DNA of 64,000 bases from Desulforamulus profundi (GCF_002607855.1 NZ_AWQQ01000017.1:62001-126000); one strand, 5' to 3'; shown: positions 1-11,031, numbered from the stretch's first letter. Notes: generated from the sequence alone by a model not told the origin. Numbers and translations: made by a program.

Positions 1-26
1 TAACAGCCAAACTTGGCATATAAAAA

Positions 27-55
27 AGTCCTCGGCAAAATATTGCCGGGGACTT
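27..55 (-). terminator. Rho-independent terminator of the VanW gene
   Basis: Inverted repeat AAGTCCtCGGCAA / TTGCCGgGGACTT. Read on the minus strand it is followed by a T-rich tract and overlaps the stop codon of the VanW gene. Confidence 0.75.
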
Positions 56-1421
56 ATTTCTTTACCAGACCCCTGGTACGGACATGCGGGCCAACGGCGA
101 TGATTTCAGATTCCGGGTCTACCACGGTTTGGGAGATCAGGCGCCGGTCTACCTCTTTGTCATTTACCAAAACGACTTCATAGGTTTTCAGTTGGTAACC
201 GTCCCGTCCCGGTCGGCGGACCAGTACCTGCCCGGGAGCCAGCCCGTCTTGTTCCACATAATTTCGGGTGGCTTTGGTGATCGAGCGTTCTGTTTCAATC
301 TTAATTAACCGGGCCGAGGCGCCCTGCCGGTGACCGAAAATGCTTACCAGAAGCTTTCCCTGCTGCACTTGACTGCTTATTAAGACGGGAAAATCCGTAT
401 CGTTAAGAAATTTAAAGTCAATCAAATCACCGGCAATGGTGGCATCCGTTCCTTCCGGCGCATAGGGAACCGGCAGAGAATGGGGAACCCGCTCCACCAC
501 CGTTAAACCCGCCAGCGACACCGTATTGTACAGGGTGGTGGCCACCTGGCAGACACCGCCGCCAAAGTCGGGGATTAGCTTATTGTTGATGATAACCGGC
601 GCCTGGAGGTAGCCGCTTTCCTGGTTGCGGGGACCCAGGGCTTTATTGAGAGAAAAAATCTGTTTTGGTGGGACGATCAGGTTATTGATCAATTTACTGG
701 CCAGTTGAATATTATGGCTGCGGGCCCGGTTGGACTGGTCAAACTGGGTGACAAAGATCGCCAACCTTGCATTGATCCCGATATAATCGGAAGTACGAAC
801 AGCAGGCTCAATGGTCTTGAACCGGAGCGCCAGCCGGTGCTCGTTAATGGGGAGGTCCAGCAGTTGCTTGACGGTCCCTTCATTATCCAGCTTTCTACCT
901 TTAATATCCTGGAATAACGTAACGGTATCGCCATTGAAGGCAAACTGGGCGTTCCGGGCGGGGACATTGTACCGGTGCGATAAACTGTCAAGAATTCTGT
1001 TAAAGGCACGGTTGTCAAATGTTTTGACCAGAGGCAAATCATAGCCGTTTTGCATGGTGCCGAACAATGCCCGGATACTGTTCCAGGCAGCCGCTTGACG
1101 GCTGTATTGCAGGGCTTCCTTTACGGTAGCCTGATAATCGGCCCGGTAGTCAATATCGCCATAACGGATATTGGTGGGCTGCCCCTCTGGGTCCACCAAC
1201 ATCAAAAGACTTTCCGGGCTGGGCCAGGGTAATGCCTCCCTTAAAATATTCACAGCCTCATCGGCCTTTAGCCCGCCGATATCGATGCCCTGGACAGAGA
1301 TTCCCGGTAAAATGGTATCCCGGTAATAAACTTTAATGGAGGCGCTGGACAGGCTGATGTTAACCAGCAGTTGAATACCCAGGGCGAGGGTAACGAAAGA
1401 GGTTAGCTTAACTTTATTCAC
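54..1421 (-). CDS. VanW family protein with C-terminal G5-like domain
   Basis: A 455-residue exported or membrane-anchored envelope protein. It has one hydrophobic N-terminal segment (about residues 7-28), a peptidoglycan-binding-4-like region (about 30-210), the VanW core (about 230-370, with FGGGVCQVATTLYN) and a G5-like tail (TYEVVLVNDKEVDRR, then an EIIAVGP-type end). The family is linked to the cell wall, but its reaction is unknown. The GTG start at 1421 overlaps the stop codon of the upstream PRC-barrel gene by 8 bp, so the two are translationally coupled. The gene is intact. The family call is firm; the function is not. Confidence 0.9.
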   Translation of the reverse strand: MNKVKLTSFVTLALGIQLLVNISLSSASIKVYYRDTILPGISVQGIDIGGLKADEAVNILREALPWPSPESLLMLVDPEGQPTNIRYGDIDYRADYQATVKEALQYSRQAAAWNSIRALFGTMQNGYDLPLVKTFDNRAFNRILDSLSHRYNVPARNAQFAFNGDTVTLFQDIKGRKLDNEGTVKQLLDLPINEHRLALRFKTIEPAVRTSDYIGINARLAIFVTQFDQSNRARSHNIQLASKLINNLIVPPKQIFSLNKALGPRNQESGYLQAPVIINNKLIPDFGGGVCQVATTLYNTVSLAGLTVVERVPHSLPVPYAPEGTDATIAGDLIDFKFLNDTDFPVLISSQVQQGKLLVSIFGHRQGASARLIKIETERSITKATRNYVEQDGLAPGQVLVRRPGRDGYQLKTYEVVLVNDKEVDRRLISQTVVDPESEIIAVGPHVRTRGLVKK

Positions 1422-2157
1422 GGGTGTTCAAGGTTAACTCCACAAACTTATCCGCGGCCACAGCATTGTCCACCATTTCCTTGGTAACCCTTTGGCCTTG
1501 CTCGGCGATCATTTCTCCGTTGTCAGACAGGATATCGGTTGTTACGGTACGTCCGATTAAGTATTGTTTTTGTTTATCTTCAAAGAACTGTAAAGGATCT
1601 TCGGCGGCCTCTGCCGGCGCTTTTTCCACAACAGGCATATGTACGGTTTCTGTATGAATCTGGGAAGTGTTTTCCACCAGGGCTGCCTCAAAGTTTTCTT
1701 TCACCACCAGCATCCCCTTACCGAAGGTGATCACCAGGTCGGCAGGAATCAGACCGGTCCTGGAACCGTCCCCGGCCACCCAGCGGCAGGCGGATATTTT
1801 GCCGGTTTGCTCGTCGATGACGATTTCGTCAATGGTACCGTTCAGGCGGCCCTTTCTGGTCATAACACGTGAGCCTGTTACTTCGACTTCCCTCTTCAGC
1901 AATTCAAGGGCGGCCGGTACTTTGGCAATGGAAACGACATTGGTCTTGGTTTCCGTGGTCAGGGCATCTTCACCAATGCCGGCCACATCCTGAATGGAAA
2001 TCAGCCGGCGTTCCAGGTACCATTGTTCGGGTTCAACGATGAGGAAATCCACAGATCCGGTGTCCGGGTTGATCACCAGATCCTCAACTTTCCCTAGGGA
2101 AGCGACATCAATAATGCTTAAAACAGGCAAACCTACGATTTGGCTTTTTAACTTCAC
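1414..2157 (-). CDS. PRC-barrel domain protein
   Basis: A 247-residue soluble protein with two PRC-barrel-like modules: residues about 5-80 (IVGLPVLSIIDVASLGKVEDL) and 90-160 (GSRVMTRKGRLNGTIDEIVID). An acidic linker and a C-terminal helical part follow. PRC barrels occur in RimM, photosynthetic reaction centre H and many sporulation or envelope proteins of Firmicutes, where they act as protein-binding modules. The start is GTG with AAGGGG about nine bases upstream. It lies between the TPR gene and the VanW gene in one co-directional block. The specific role is unknown. Confidence 0.85.
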   Translation of the reverse strand: MKLKSQIVGLPVLSIIDVASLGKVEDLVINPDTGSVDFLIVEPEQWYLERRLISIQDVAGIGEDALTTETKTNVVSIAKVPAALELLKREVEVTGSRVMTRKGRLNGTIDEIVIDEQTGKISACRWVAGDGSRTGLIPADLVITFGKGMLVVKENFEAALVENTSQIHTETVHMPVVEKAPAEAAEDPLQFFEDKQKQYLIGRTVTTDILSDNGEMIAEQGQRVTKEMVDNAVAADKFVELTLNTRE

Positions 2158-2177
2158 CTGAAATAACCCCTTCCTGT

Positions 2178-3335
2178 TTATGAGATTAAATGATTTATAT
2201 TGAGAGAGTTGTCAAAGGCCTCTCTTCGTACCGCTTCGGGAACCTCTTGATAGGGAATATGACCGTAACCGTCTCTGTTCAGCAAATCAACCAGGTACCG
2301 GATAAACCTCGCCTTTTGTTTTAAGTTGGCCATGCCCGGATGTTCCTTGAGAGCCGGGTGTTCAGCAAAGGCTGTGATAATCTCCGAGGCCATCGGGTAG
2401 AGACCGAGATGCTGGTAGAGTGAACTTAACTCGCTGACAGCCATGTAAATGAGCTCTGGTTCAGGCTCCGACGCAATCACCTTGTTGAAGTGGCGGACGG
2501 CCTGGGCATATTGCTTGCGTTTGGTCAGACACAGACCTTCAACCAGCAGGGATTGAGGAGACAAAGAGCCATCCGGTACAGGTTCGGTCTCCCTGGGAAT
2601 TTCCACCGGGAGGTTGTCCTCCGGAGGATTGTCTTCCAGGCTCCGGGTTTCCCCGGAAGCGGGGTCTGCAATCTCCACAAGTTCAGAAACATCCTCTGAC
2701 AAATCCTGTTCCACGGGAGTAATTGCCGAAAGACTGTCTGCCTGAGCAGCGTTTTCCTGTGTCCGGGTTTGCTCGGAAACAAGGTCTGCCATCTCAACCG
2801 GTTCAGCAGCATCTTCTGACAGATCCGGTCCTTCAAGAACCACTGCCGGGACGCTATTTTCCCGGGGAGCATTTTCCTCAATAACGACTTCTACAGCAGT
2901 CTCCGCCGGGGCTTCTTCAATTTGGAGCATTGCCGCTGCAGGACTGTCCTCCGGTATATTCGGGTTTGCAACAGGCGGCTCGGCTGTTTTGAGTGGCTTC
3001 CGGCCAGTGATGGCTTCCATTTCGGCAGCCCTGAGGTCGGTAAGCTCAGCACCGGCAGCATCCGGTGGCAGATCCGTTTGGCCCGTTTCTTCGGGTTCTT
3101 CTGCTTCCCAGGAGGGATGATTTTTGGAAATGGCAGCCCCTAAAAACAGCAGCAGCAATGCTAAAGAAAAAACTGTCTGCGCCACAGAAAGTTTCACCAG
3201 CAGCAGGGGGTAAACCATGCCAATAAGAAAGGTGGCAATGGAGGCCCGGAGGGCCACAGACCTGGATAAAAATTTTTTATAGGGAAAATAAAGCACAACG
3301 GATAAAGAGCCGAGGGTAAGCCAGTAAACCCACAT
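2178..3335 (-). CDS. Membrane protein with acidic repeats and C-terminal TPR-like domain
   Basis: A 385-residue protein. Two hydrophobic segments lie at about residues 3-20 and 30-68. A long Glu/Pro/Asp-rich low-complexity region (about 75-255) holds two imperfect copies of a DLSEDxxExVExAD unit. A TPR-like helical domain follows (about 262-385, LLVEGLCLTKRKQYAQAVRHFNKVI). It looks like a membrane-anchored scaffold whose TPR domain faces one side through a flexible acidic linker. It heads the minus-strand block TPR, PRC-barrel, VanW, with 20 bp to the next gene. Start ATG at 3335 with GGGGG upstream. No enzymatic motif is visible. Confidence 0.75.
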   Translation of the reverse strand: MWVYWLTLGSLSVVLYFPYKKFLSRSVALRASIATFLIGMVYPLLLVKLSVAQTVFSLALLLLFLGAAISKNHPSWEAEEPEETGQTDLPPDAAGAELTDLRAAEMEAITGRKPLKTAEPPVANPNIPEDSPAAAMLQIEEAPAETAVEVVIEENAPRENSVPAVVLEGPDLSEDAAEPVEMADLVSEQTRTQENAAQADSLSAITPVEQDLSEDVSELVEIADPASGETRSLEDNPPEDNLPVEIPRETEPVPDGSLSPQSLLVEGLCLTKRKQYAQAVRHFNKVIASEPEPELIYMAVSELSSLYQHLGLYPMASEIITAFAEHPALKEHPGMANLKQKARFIRYLVDLLNRDGYGHIPYQEVPEAVRREAFDNSLNINHLIS

Positions 3336-3565
3336 TGAAATCCCCCGTTATCTATGCAAAATATGGCATTTTTCCTTACAAAGCTATAAAATACGTCATT
3401 ATATGTCATAAATCCTTTCTCAAAAACCAAAGTTTGAAAAAAATATCAATATTGTAAAAAATGTTATGGAACAGAGCAAGTTTTTTTGTTTTACGCATAT
3501 CTTGAGGGTATTCTTTGGCAAACTAAGGGCAGTTATGGTTGGACTAATGTTTCAAAAATGATGCT

Positions 3566-3579
3566 TGAAAGCGTTTAAT
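3566..3579 (+). promoter_or_regulatory. Possible catabolite-responsive (cre-like) element
   Basis: TGAAAGCGTTTAAT lies about 55 bp before the glycogen phosphorylase start. It matches the CcpA operator core TGWAANCG and diverges at its last two bases. It lies in the AT-rich 280-bp gap between the divergent TPR and phosphorylase genes. Weak on its own; the carbon-metabolism context makes it worth noting. Confidence 0.3.
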
Positions 3580-3632
3580 GTAGCAAATCGTTTACGTAAC
3601 CCGAGGTTTGAATAAGGTTGGAGGGGAAAGCC

Positions 3633-6178
3633 ATGTATTATTTTCGCACCGTTACAGTGAGCCCGTCTTTGCCGGAGAGGATTAGCAGGTTGAAGGAATT
3701 ATCTTATAACCTTTGGTTCAGCTGGCATCCGGAAGCGCTGGAACTGTTTAAGCGAATGGATGAGCAGAAGTGGGAGGAGTTAAATCACAACCCTGTGAAA
3801 ATGCTGCTGCAGGTTAATAACGACGCCCTGCAGAGGGCTGCCGGCGATCCGGAATACCTGGCGCTGTATGACAAAGTGCTGGCGGACCTGGACCGTTACA
3901 TGAATGCCGACACCTGGTTTAAAAATAAATACCCTCATTTGGCGGACAAACCCATCGCTTATTTTTCTGCAGAGTTCGGTCTGCACGAATCTCTGCCCAT
4001 TTACTCAGGAGGGCTGGGAGTGCTGGCCGGGGATCACTGCAAGGCCGCCAGCGACATTGGTCTGCCTTTGGTGGGCATCGGCCTGCTGTACAAGCAGGGG
4101 TATTTTACGCAAAGAATTAACCGGGAAGGCTGGCAGGAGGCCCATTACCCGTTCCAAAATTACAACGAAATGCCGGTGAGGCCGGCCTTGAACGACGAAG
4201 GAAGGGAAATCATTATCCCGGTGGAACTGCCCGGCAGGACCGTCTACCTCAAGGTATGGCAAATCCAGGTGGGCAGGATTAAAATCTACCTCATGGATGC
4301 GGATATCACCCTGAATAATGATCAGGACAGGCAGTTAACCGCACAGCTTTACGGAGGAGACAAGGACACCCGGATCTCGCAGGAAATGCTCTTGGGCATC
4401 GGGGGTGTGAAGGCCCTCAGACAGCTGGGCGTTCACCCGGTGGCCTGGCATATCAACGAGGGGCATGCGGCTTTCCTGTGCCTTGAACGTTTGCAGGAAC
4501 TGGTGCAGGCGGGCGTACCCCTGGCCACCGCCAAAGAGGCTGTCAGGGCCAGCACCTTGTTTACCACCCACACGCCGGTACGGCCGGACATGATGTTTTT
4601 GATGCCGATAAAGTCAATTACTTTCTGCACCGTTATTACGAAGCCCTGGGCGTGGATCGCAACAGCTTTATGAACTTTGGCTGGGACCCCCAGAGAAACA
4701 GCTTTAATATGACCATTCTGGCCATGAATTTTGCAGCCTACTGCAACGGCGTGAGCAAGCTGCACGGGGAAGTGACCCGGAAAATGTTTCACTATCTCTA
4801 TGAGCGCATCCCTGTGGAAGAAGTGCCCATTTATTCGGTGACCAACGGCATTCATACCTCAACCTGGTTGTCCAAGGAACTGGGGGAGCTGTTCAATGCC
4901 TACCTGAACCCCGGCTGGACTGCCAATATCAGCGACACCAACCTGTGGCAGGCGGTGGACAACATTCCCGATGAAGAAATTTGGGATTTACATAAGTCCC
5001 TAAAGAAGAAGGCCATCTATTTTATCCGGGAATCTTTAAGAAAACAAAAATACCGCAACCAGGAAGCCGCCGAAACCATCGGTGAAGTGGATGAATACCT
5101 CAATCCCGAGGCCTTTACCATCGGTTTTGCCAGGCGGTTTGCCACCTACAAGAGGGCAACCCTGCTGTTCAGGGACCGGGAGAGGTTGGCCAGGCTTTTT
5201 AGCGACCCGGAACGTCCGGTGCAAATCATTTTGCCGGCAAAGCTCACCCCGCAGACCGCCCGGGTCAGGAATTGATCAAAAGGATTTATGAGATATCCCT
5301 GCAGGAACCCTTCCGGGTAGAATCATCTTTATTGAAAACTACGACATGAATGTGGCCAGGCACATGGTGCAGGGAGTGGACATGTGGCTCAACACACCCC
5401 GCTGGCCCATGGAGGCCAGCGGCACCAGCGGCATGAAAGCCGCCGCCAACGGTGTGATTAACTGCAGTGTGCTGGACGGCTGGTGGCCCGAGGCGTACAA
5501 CAGGGAAAACGGCTACGCCATCGGCAAGGAGACCGGTTATCGTACCGAAGAAGAACAGGACAATGAAGATGCTTACCACCTGTATTCCCTGCTGGAGGAT
5601 CAGATCATCCCGGCCTATTATGACCAGAGCGACGGTTATCCCCGCCGGTGGATTAAGATGATGAAGAACTGCATCAAGACCATCGCGCCGACCTTCAGCA
5701 CCGAGCGCATGGTCAAGGAATACACCGATCGTTTTTACAGTGAGGCCGCCCACAGGGGTGAGCAGTTTACCACCAATCATTTTCAAGTGGCCGGCCAAGT
5801 GCAGGATTTTAAACGGTATATAAAGGATAACTGGCACCATGTGGCCGTAAAGGCCGTGAATGCAAACGGCGTTAAAGAAAGGGAATTACAGGTGGGGCAA
5901 ACGCTGGACCTGGCGGCGGATGTCTACCTGGGACCCATCCCCCCGGATAACGTGGTGGTGGAAGTGGTGCATGGATGTGAGGGGGACCACACATTGGTGG
6001 GGATAAAAGCCACTCCCCTCAAGGTGGAAGGTCAAAAGGGGGAAGGGATCTATCACTACCGGGGAGGATTTACCCTTGACCAGGGCACCTGTGTTTTACC
6101 GTACGAATCAGGCCGGAACACCCCCTGTTTGCCACCAAGTTTGAGCTGCCGCTGGTAAGCTGGGCGCATAACTTCTAA
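3633..6178 (+). CDS. glgP: Alpha-glucan (glycogen) phosphorylase, GT35; frameshifted in this sequence
   Basis: Phosphorolysis of alpha-1,4-glucans to glucose-1-phosphate in the cytoplasm. The N-terminal DUF3417-type region (YFRTVTVSPSLPERI) marks the archaeal/bacterial alpha-glucan phosphorylase branch. The PLP-site motif EASGTSGMKAAANG is at 5413-5454. ATG 3633 follows GGAGGGG by six bases. The reading frame is interrupted by four one-base losses, near 4581 (CC to C), 5233 (GG to G), 5317 (a G run) and 6093 (GG to G). Restoring them gives one continuous protein of about 849 residues ending VSWAHNF at 6178, the normal family length. I read it as an intact gene with sequence errors rather than a pseudogene. 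Confidence 0.9.
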
Positions 6179-6180
6179 AA

Positions 6181-6229
6181 AACCGTCAGACCCGCCGTAC
6201 TTTTCTGTATGGCGGGTCTGACGGTTTTT
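6181..6229 (+). terminator. Rho-independent terminator after glgP
   Basis: A perfect 16-bp stem AACCGTCAGACCCGCC / GGCGGGTCTGACGGTT with a 14-nt loop and a T run, two bases after the restored glgP stop codon. Confidence 0.92.
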
Positions 6230-6377
6230 AACTTGAATCCGGTAAGTAGTAACTTTAGTACTTTGCAAGCCAACCAATTACCAGATAAAGGGAAATAGGT
6301 TCCCTTTTACAAGCCTATATTGAACGTTAAATTTGCCAAATACCGTATCAATAGCCCGAATGTTAATTTTAGGAAAA

Positions 6378-6903
6378 TTATACACTAAGGTAGCAATGCG
6401 TTCTAAACCAGTTTAGCAAGTTATATGCGATAGACTTTATCCACATAAAGGCCATGTTTCTCGTCATTTCAAGCTGACTGGTATGATCAATAGCTACTCC
6501 GGTTTTTAGTTCATCTATCTCTATCTTATTTTCTATGTTGCATCTTTTGTTGTACCAGCGCCAGACTTCTTCAGGAGAGAGATCCTCCATGTTAGTCACG
6601 ATAACTTCATAGTCGTATAGTTCTTTAAAGTCAAGGGATATTTGGTCACCGCTGTGATGCCGGGTTACCGTTAAATGCTTCTGTAGATTTCAACAAACCC
6701 AATGGCCTGTTTTAGAGTTTCAAACAAGCCAAAATTGCCGAAACTGGTAACGCTGTTGTTATCAAAGGTCACTGGTAGTTAATTTTTCTAATTAGCCTCT
6801 CTAACCTGGAACAAGCTTTTTGGTGAGTACGCTGGAGATCACGTTTTTGCTGGCGTGTAAGGTTTTCTGATTGATAATTGGTAAGTGACTGTGGTACCAT
6901 CAT
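6378..6903 (-). pseudogene. Remnant of a DDE transposase (IS1380/IS4-like)
   Basis: The N-terminal piece begins ATG 6903 (MMVPQSLTNYQ, with AAGGAGAG upstream) and soon hits a stop. A second piece reads VTFDNNSVTSFGNFGLFETL, and a C-terminal piece reads RWYNKRCNIENKI ... DELKTG ... FMWIKSIAYNLLNWFR. These match the ends of IS1380-type transposases, including the YxxRxxIENxIxELK signature. The catalytic middle is missing and there are in-frame stops, so it is inactive. I could not delimit terminal inverted repeats. The remaining flanks (6230-6377 and 6904-7240) are AT-rich with no credible gene; a TATAAT at 7150-7155 may belong to the etf promoter. Confidence 0.7.
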
Positions 6904-7244
6904 TATGAGGACACTCTCCTTCGTAGTGGTTTTGTTTTGTTCACTTTACCAATTCACGAAAGAGATAAGTGTTCCTCTTTTTTTGTCAAATTTTTTACAG
7001 CAAATTATTCTGCTCACGCCTTGTGGTTACTAGTTTTTTCATTTTTACTTGCCGGATCTAAGTTTAACTATTTTCAAAAAACTGGTGGGTATGGTATTAA
7101 AAAAACTTACTTTTGTGATTTATCTTACGGAAACGACGGTTACATTTGATATAATCTAAAGCAAGGTGTTTTAGGTTTTATATAACCTACGAATACAATT
7201 TTAATATTTATTAAATATCTACAGACAGTAGGAGGGTGATGGGC

Positions 7245-8050
7245 GTGCATATTCTCGTATGCGTAAAACAAGTCCCTGATACAACCGAAGTCAGGATTGA
7301 TCCTGAAACCAATACCCTGGACCGCTCCAGTGCGCCGGCGATTATCAACCCTTACGACAGCCATGCCGTGGAAGAGGCCGTCAGGATGAAAGAACAATTC
7401 GGCGGCAAAGTAACCGTAATTTCCATGGGTCCTCCCAATGCAGCGGAAGTGATCAAAAGATGCATCACCCTGGGCGCCGATGAAGGATACCTGCTGAGCG
7501 ACAGGATGTTTGCCGGCTCCGATACCCTGGCCACCAGTTATATTCTGGCCAGAGGAATTAAAATCATCAGCCGCCGGGAGCCCTTTGACCTGATCTTATG
7601 CGGCAAGCAGGCCATTGACGGCGACACCGCCCAGGTGGGGCCGGGCATCGCCAGGAGACTGGGAATACCCCAGTTAACGTACGTAAACAAAGTGGTGGAC
7701 GTAGACCCGGACAAAGAAGAAATCAAGGTTCACCGGAAGCTGGATGACGCTTACGAAGTGGTGATTTCCAAGCTGCCCTGTTTGATCACGGTGGAGAAGG
7801 AAATCAACGAATTAAGATATGCGACGCTTCCCAACATGATACGGGCGGCCCGCTATCAACCGGGGTTTTGGGGGCTGTGGACCTGGAGGCGGAAGCAGCC
7901 ATGATGGGTCTCAAGGGTTCTCCCACCTCGGTAACAAGAATATTCGCGCCAAGCCAGAGAAGCCGTGGGGAAGTTTTGCAGGGAGATGTTTCTCAAGCAG
8001 TTGACCGGTTGATTGAAAAAATGTCACAAAAATTGTCACAAAACAATTAG
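7245..8050 (+). CDS. etfB: Electron transfer flavoprotein beta subunit (FixA-like); one frameshift
   Basis: Beta subunit of the EtfABCX electron-transfer complex, binding AMP or FAD with EtfA. It starts MHILVCVKQVPDTTEV, the family's signature N-terminus. GTG 7245 is preferred because GGAGGG ends eight bases earlier, while the upstream ATG/GTG starts are too close to it. A one-base loss in the G run at 7862-7865 breaks the frame near residue 206. Restoration gives GVLGAVDLEAEAAMMGLKG and about 268 residues, normal for EtfB. First gene of the four-gene unit etfB-etfA-fixC-fixX, with a 19-bp gap to etfA. Confidence 0.92.
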
Positions 8051-8069
8051 ACAGAGGGGTGATCAGCAT

Positions 8070-9425
8070 ATGGCGATAAATGTATCTTCGGCTTGCATAG
8101 GATGCCAGGCATGTATTCCCACCTGCCCCTATGAGGCGTTGTATATAAATGAAGAAGGTCTGTGCCAGGTGATTCCAGAAAAATGTGTGGAATGCGGCGC
8201 TTGCATTGACGTTTGCCCTGTCAGTGCACTCAGCTTACCTTCTGCGGACAAGGAGGAGGTAGCTGCCGGAGAGCCGGCAGGCAAAACCCCGGTAATGCAA
8301 AATGTCTCCTCAAACAGTGAAATCCCTGCGGATGAGCCCAAGGAAACAGCCGTACAACTAACCGGAGACCTGGGCCGTTACCAGGGGGTCTGGGTGTTTA
8401 TCGAACAAAGGGAAGGGGAAATTGCCCCTGTATCCCTGGAACTGCTGGGGGTCGGGCGTCAACTGGCGGATAAACTGGGCGTTGAGCTTGCCGGTGTGCT
8501 GCTGGGAGACAGCGTCTGCGGTTTGCAGGACGGACTTTATGAGTACGGTGCGGACAAGGTTTACCTGGTGGACCACCCGGTGCTCCGGTATTACCGCACT
8601 GAGACCTATATGCAGGTTTTTGTCAAGCTGGTTCAGGTATATCTGCCGGAAATCATTTTAATGGGGGCTACCACCACCGGGCGGGACCTGGCCGGGGCTA
8701 TGGCAACAGATCTGGCCACCGGACTGACGGCGGATTGCACCGCCCTGGATATTGACACCAAGCAGCGTCTGCTGCTGGCCACCCGTCCGGCCTTTGGTGG
8801 CAATATCATGGCCACCATTGTCTGCAAAAACCACCGTCCCCAAATGGCAACGGTGCGTCCCAAGGTAATGAAAATGAGCAAGCCAGTGCCGGGACGTCAG
8901 GGCCAACTGGTAACTCCGCAGGTTGATCTGAATGAAAAGGACTTGTTAACCCGGGTGGTGGAAATTGTTAAAGAGCATGGGGAACAAGTCAATCTGCAGG
9001 ATGCGGAGATCATCGTGGCCGGCGGCCGGGGCCTGGGGGACCGGGAGGGCTTTCAAAGGATTTGCTTCGGACTGGCGGAAGCCATCGGCGCCAAGGTCGG
9101 GGCATCCCGGGCCGCCGTTGAGGCGGGCTGGATCGAACAAAAATACCAGGTGGGGCAAACCGGTGTCACCGTGGCACCGAAAATCTATTTTGCCCTGGGG
9201 ATTTCCGGCGCCATCCAGCACCTGGTAGGCATCCGGGGTTCGGATATCATCATCGCCGTCAATACAGACCCCGAGGCGCCCATCTTTAAAGAATGCACCT
9301 ATGGCATCGTCGGGGACGTGTTTAAAGTTGTCCCGGCATTAATGGAACCGTTAAAAGAATTATTGTCCAAGCATAAACAGGAACTTGAAATAATCACAGG
9401 CAAAGGGGGGATTCACTGTGCCTGA
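8070..9425 (+). CDS. etfA: Electron transfer flavoprotein alpha subunit with N-terminal 2x[4Fe-4S] ferredoxin domain
   Basis: 451 residues from ATG 8070 (GAGGGG upstream). Residues about 8-55 form a dicluster ferredoxin ([12 protein letters not shown] and [12 protein letters not shown]), then a low-complexity linker, then the EtfA domains. The FAD-binding C-terminal domain is recognisable from [16 protein letters not shown] and [16 protein letters not shown]. The ferredoxin extension gives a direct iron-sulfur route for the low-potential branch, as in bifurcating Etf complexes. It overlaps fixC by 8 bp (GTG inside the stop region), so translation is coupled. Intact. Confidence 0.93.
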   Translation: MAINVSSACIGCQACIPTCPYEALYINEEGLCQVIPEKCVECGACIDVCPVSALSLPSADKEEVAAGEPAGKTPVMQNVSSNSEIPADEPKETAVQLTGDLGRYQGVWVFIEQREGEIAPVSLELLGVGRQLADKLGVELAGVLLGDSVCGLQDGLYEYGADKVYLVDHPVLRYYRTETYMQVFVKLVQVYLPEIILMGATTTGRDLAGAMATDLATGLTADCTALDIDTKQRLLLATRPAFGGNIMATIVCKNHRPQMATVRPKVMKMSKPVPGRQGQLVTPQVDLNEKDLLTRVVEIVKEHGEQVNLQDAEIIVAGGRGLGDREGFQRICFGLAEAIGAKVGASRAAVEAGWIEQKYQVGQTGVTVAPKIYFALGISGAIQHLVGIRGSDIIIAVNTDPEAPIFKECTYGIVGDVFKVVPALMEPLKELLSKHKQELEIITGKGGIHCA

Positions 9426-10712
9426 AAAATTTGATGTCATTGTGGTGGGAGCCGGCGTGGCCGGTCTGGCGGCTGCCTATAAGCTGGCCAAAGGGGGCCT
9501 GTCCGTGGTGGTGATTGAGCGGGGGTACTATCCCGGGGCGAAAAACGTTATGGGCGGGGTGCTGTACCGGGCCATGATGGAAGAGATCATCCCGGAATTC
9601 TGGAAAGAGGCGCCCTTGCAAAGACCAGTGGTGGAGCAAAGGTTCTGGCTGATGGACGAAGAGTCGGTGGTAAACACCGGTTTTAAAGGACAGCAGTGGG
9701 CCAGGGAGCCGTACAACTGTTTTACGGTATTCCGGGGCCAGTTTGACCAGTGGTTTGCCCGCAAGTGCGCCGAAGCCGGGGCCATCATTATCAACGAAAC
9801 TGTGGTTGAGTCCTGCATCGTGGAAAATGACAGGGTCATCGGCGTGCGCACCAACCGCCCGGAGGCGACCTTTATGCCAATGTGGTGGTGCTGGCTGACG
9901 GGGTGAATTCTCTCTTAAGCAAGCAGCTGGGTTTTCATAATGAGTGGAAGCCCCAGCAGGTGGCCCTGGCAGTAATGGAAGAACTCAAATTGCCCTCCGA
10001 GGTGATTGAAGACCGGTTTAATCTGGAGCCGGGGATGGGAGCCACCATTGAAATTTTCGGCAGCGGCACCCTGGGCCTGGTAGGCACCGCCTTTATTTAC
10101 ACCAACAAGGAGCACATCTCCATCGGCGTGGGCGCATTGCTCTCCCAGATCCGGCAGATGCAGATACGTCCCTACGATCTGCTGGAAAATCTAAAAAACC
10201 ACCCCATGGTGCGCCCGCTGATTCGCAAAGGGGAGCCGGTGGAATATTATGCCCATTTGATTCCCGAAGGAGGTTACAAAGCCATCCCCAGGCTGACGGG
10301 CAACGGTGTAGTAGTGGTGGGAGACGCCGCCCAACTGGTAAACGGCATCCACCGGGAAGGCAGCAACCTGGCCATGACCTCCGGCCGTCTGGCTGCGGAA
10401 GCCATTCTCCGGGCACACGAGATGGGTGAATTCAATGAAAGGGTGCTGTCTTACTACGAAAAACAATTGCGCAGCAGTTATGTCATCGAAGACCTGAAGA
10501 AATATAAGGATACGTCGCACCTGTTTGAAGTGAACCCGCAGTACTTTAACAAGTATATTCCGGCCACCAACATGGCCTTGCACGAAATGCTGACCGTTGA
10601 CGGCGTCAGCAAGAAAGACAAGCAGAGGCTCATCCTGCAGCGTCTGTTAAGCGGCGGTTCTCTGTTCTCCCTGGGCAAAGACCTCTATCAAGCATGGAGG
10701 GCGGTGAAATAA
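9418..10712 (+). CDS. fixC: FixC-type electron transfer flavoprotein-quinone oxidoreductase; one frameshift
   Basis: FAD-dependent membrane-associated subunit of FixABCX that passes electrons to (mena)quinone. The dinucleotide-binding fold is VIVVGAGVAGLAAAYKL at residues about 6-22. GDAAQLVNGIHREGSNLAM is the second FAD motif near 298-316. A one-base loss in a G run at 9864-9865 (GGG read as GG) splits it; restored length is about 432 residues, typical of FixC. GTG start, overlapping the end of etfA. The stop at 10712 touches the next start codon. Confidence 0.92.
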
Positions 10713-11031
10713 ATGGCTAACAAACCGGAAAAAAGAATGAGATACCTCAAAGCTGAAGTCAACATCGACGATAAACTTTATTTAAACCGCTGGAAACCGG
10801 ACCACCGGTCCCACCTTGAGATCATCGACCTGCGGTGTGTGCTGAAAAATGCGCCGGCAAAGACTGCACCGTCTTTTGTCCCGCCAGGGTCTACGAGTGG
10901 AGGGACGGCCGCATTGCCGTAGGCTATGAAGCTGCCTGGAATGCGGCGCCTGCCGCATCGGCTGCCCCCACGGCAACATCCGCTGGAATTATCCCCGGGG
11001 CGGCTACGGGGTGCAGTTTAGATTGGCTTAA
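10713..11031 (+). CDS. fixX: FixX ferredoxin-like protein; two frameshifts
   Basis: Small iron-sulfur partner of FixC. After restoring one base near 10835 and one near 10931 the protein reads through CAEKCAGKDCTVFCPARVYEW and CLECGACRIGCPHGNIRW, ending GGYGVQFRLA at 11031. The length is about 106 residues with the Cys pattern of FixX. Immediately after fixC with no gap and closed by a terminator, so it is the last gene of etfB-etfA-fixC-fixX. Confidence 0.87.

Noticed and set aside
3618..6178. Three separate phosphorylase-like genes, or programmed frameshifting in glgP
   Set aside because: The pieces align as one protein with single-base losses at unrelated places and no slippery heptamers or stimulatory structures. 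The same defect recurs in many unrelated genes.
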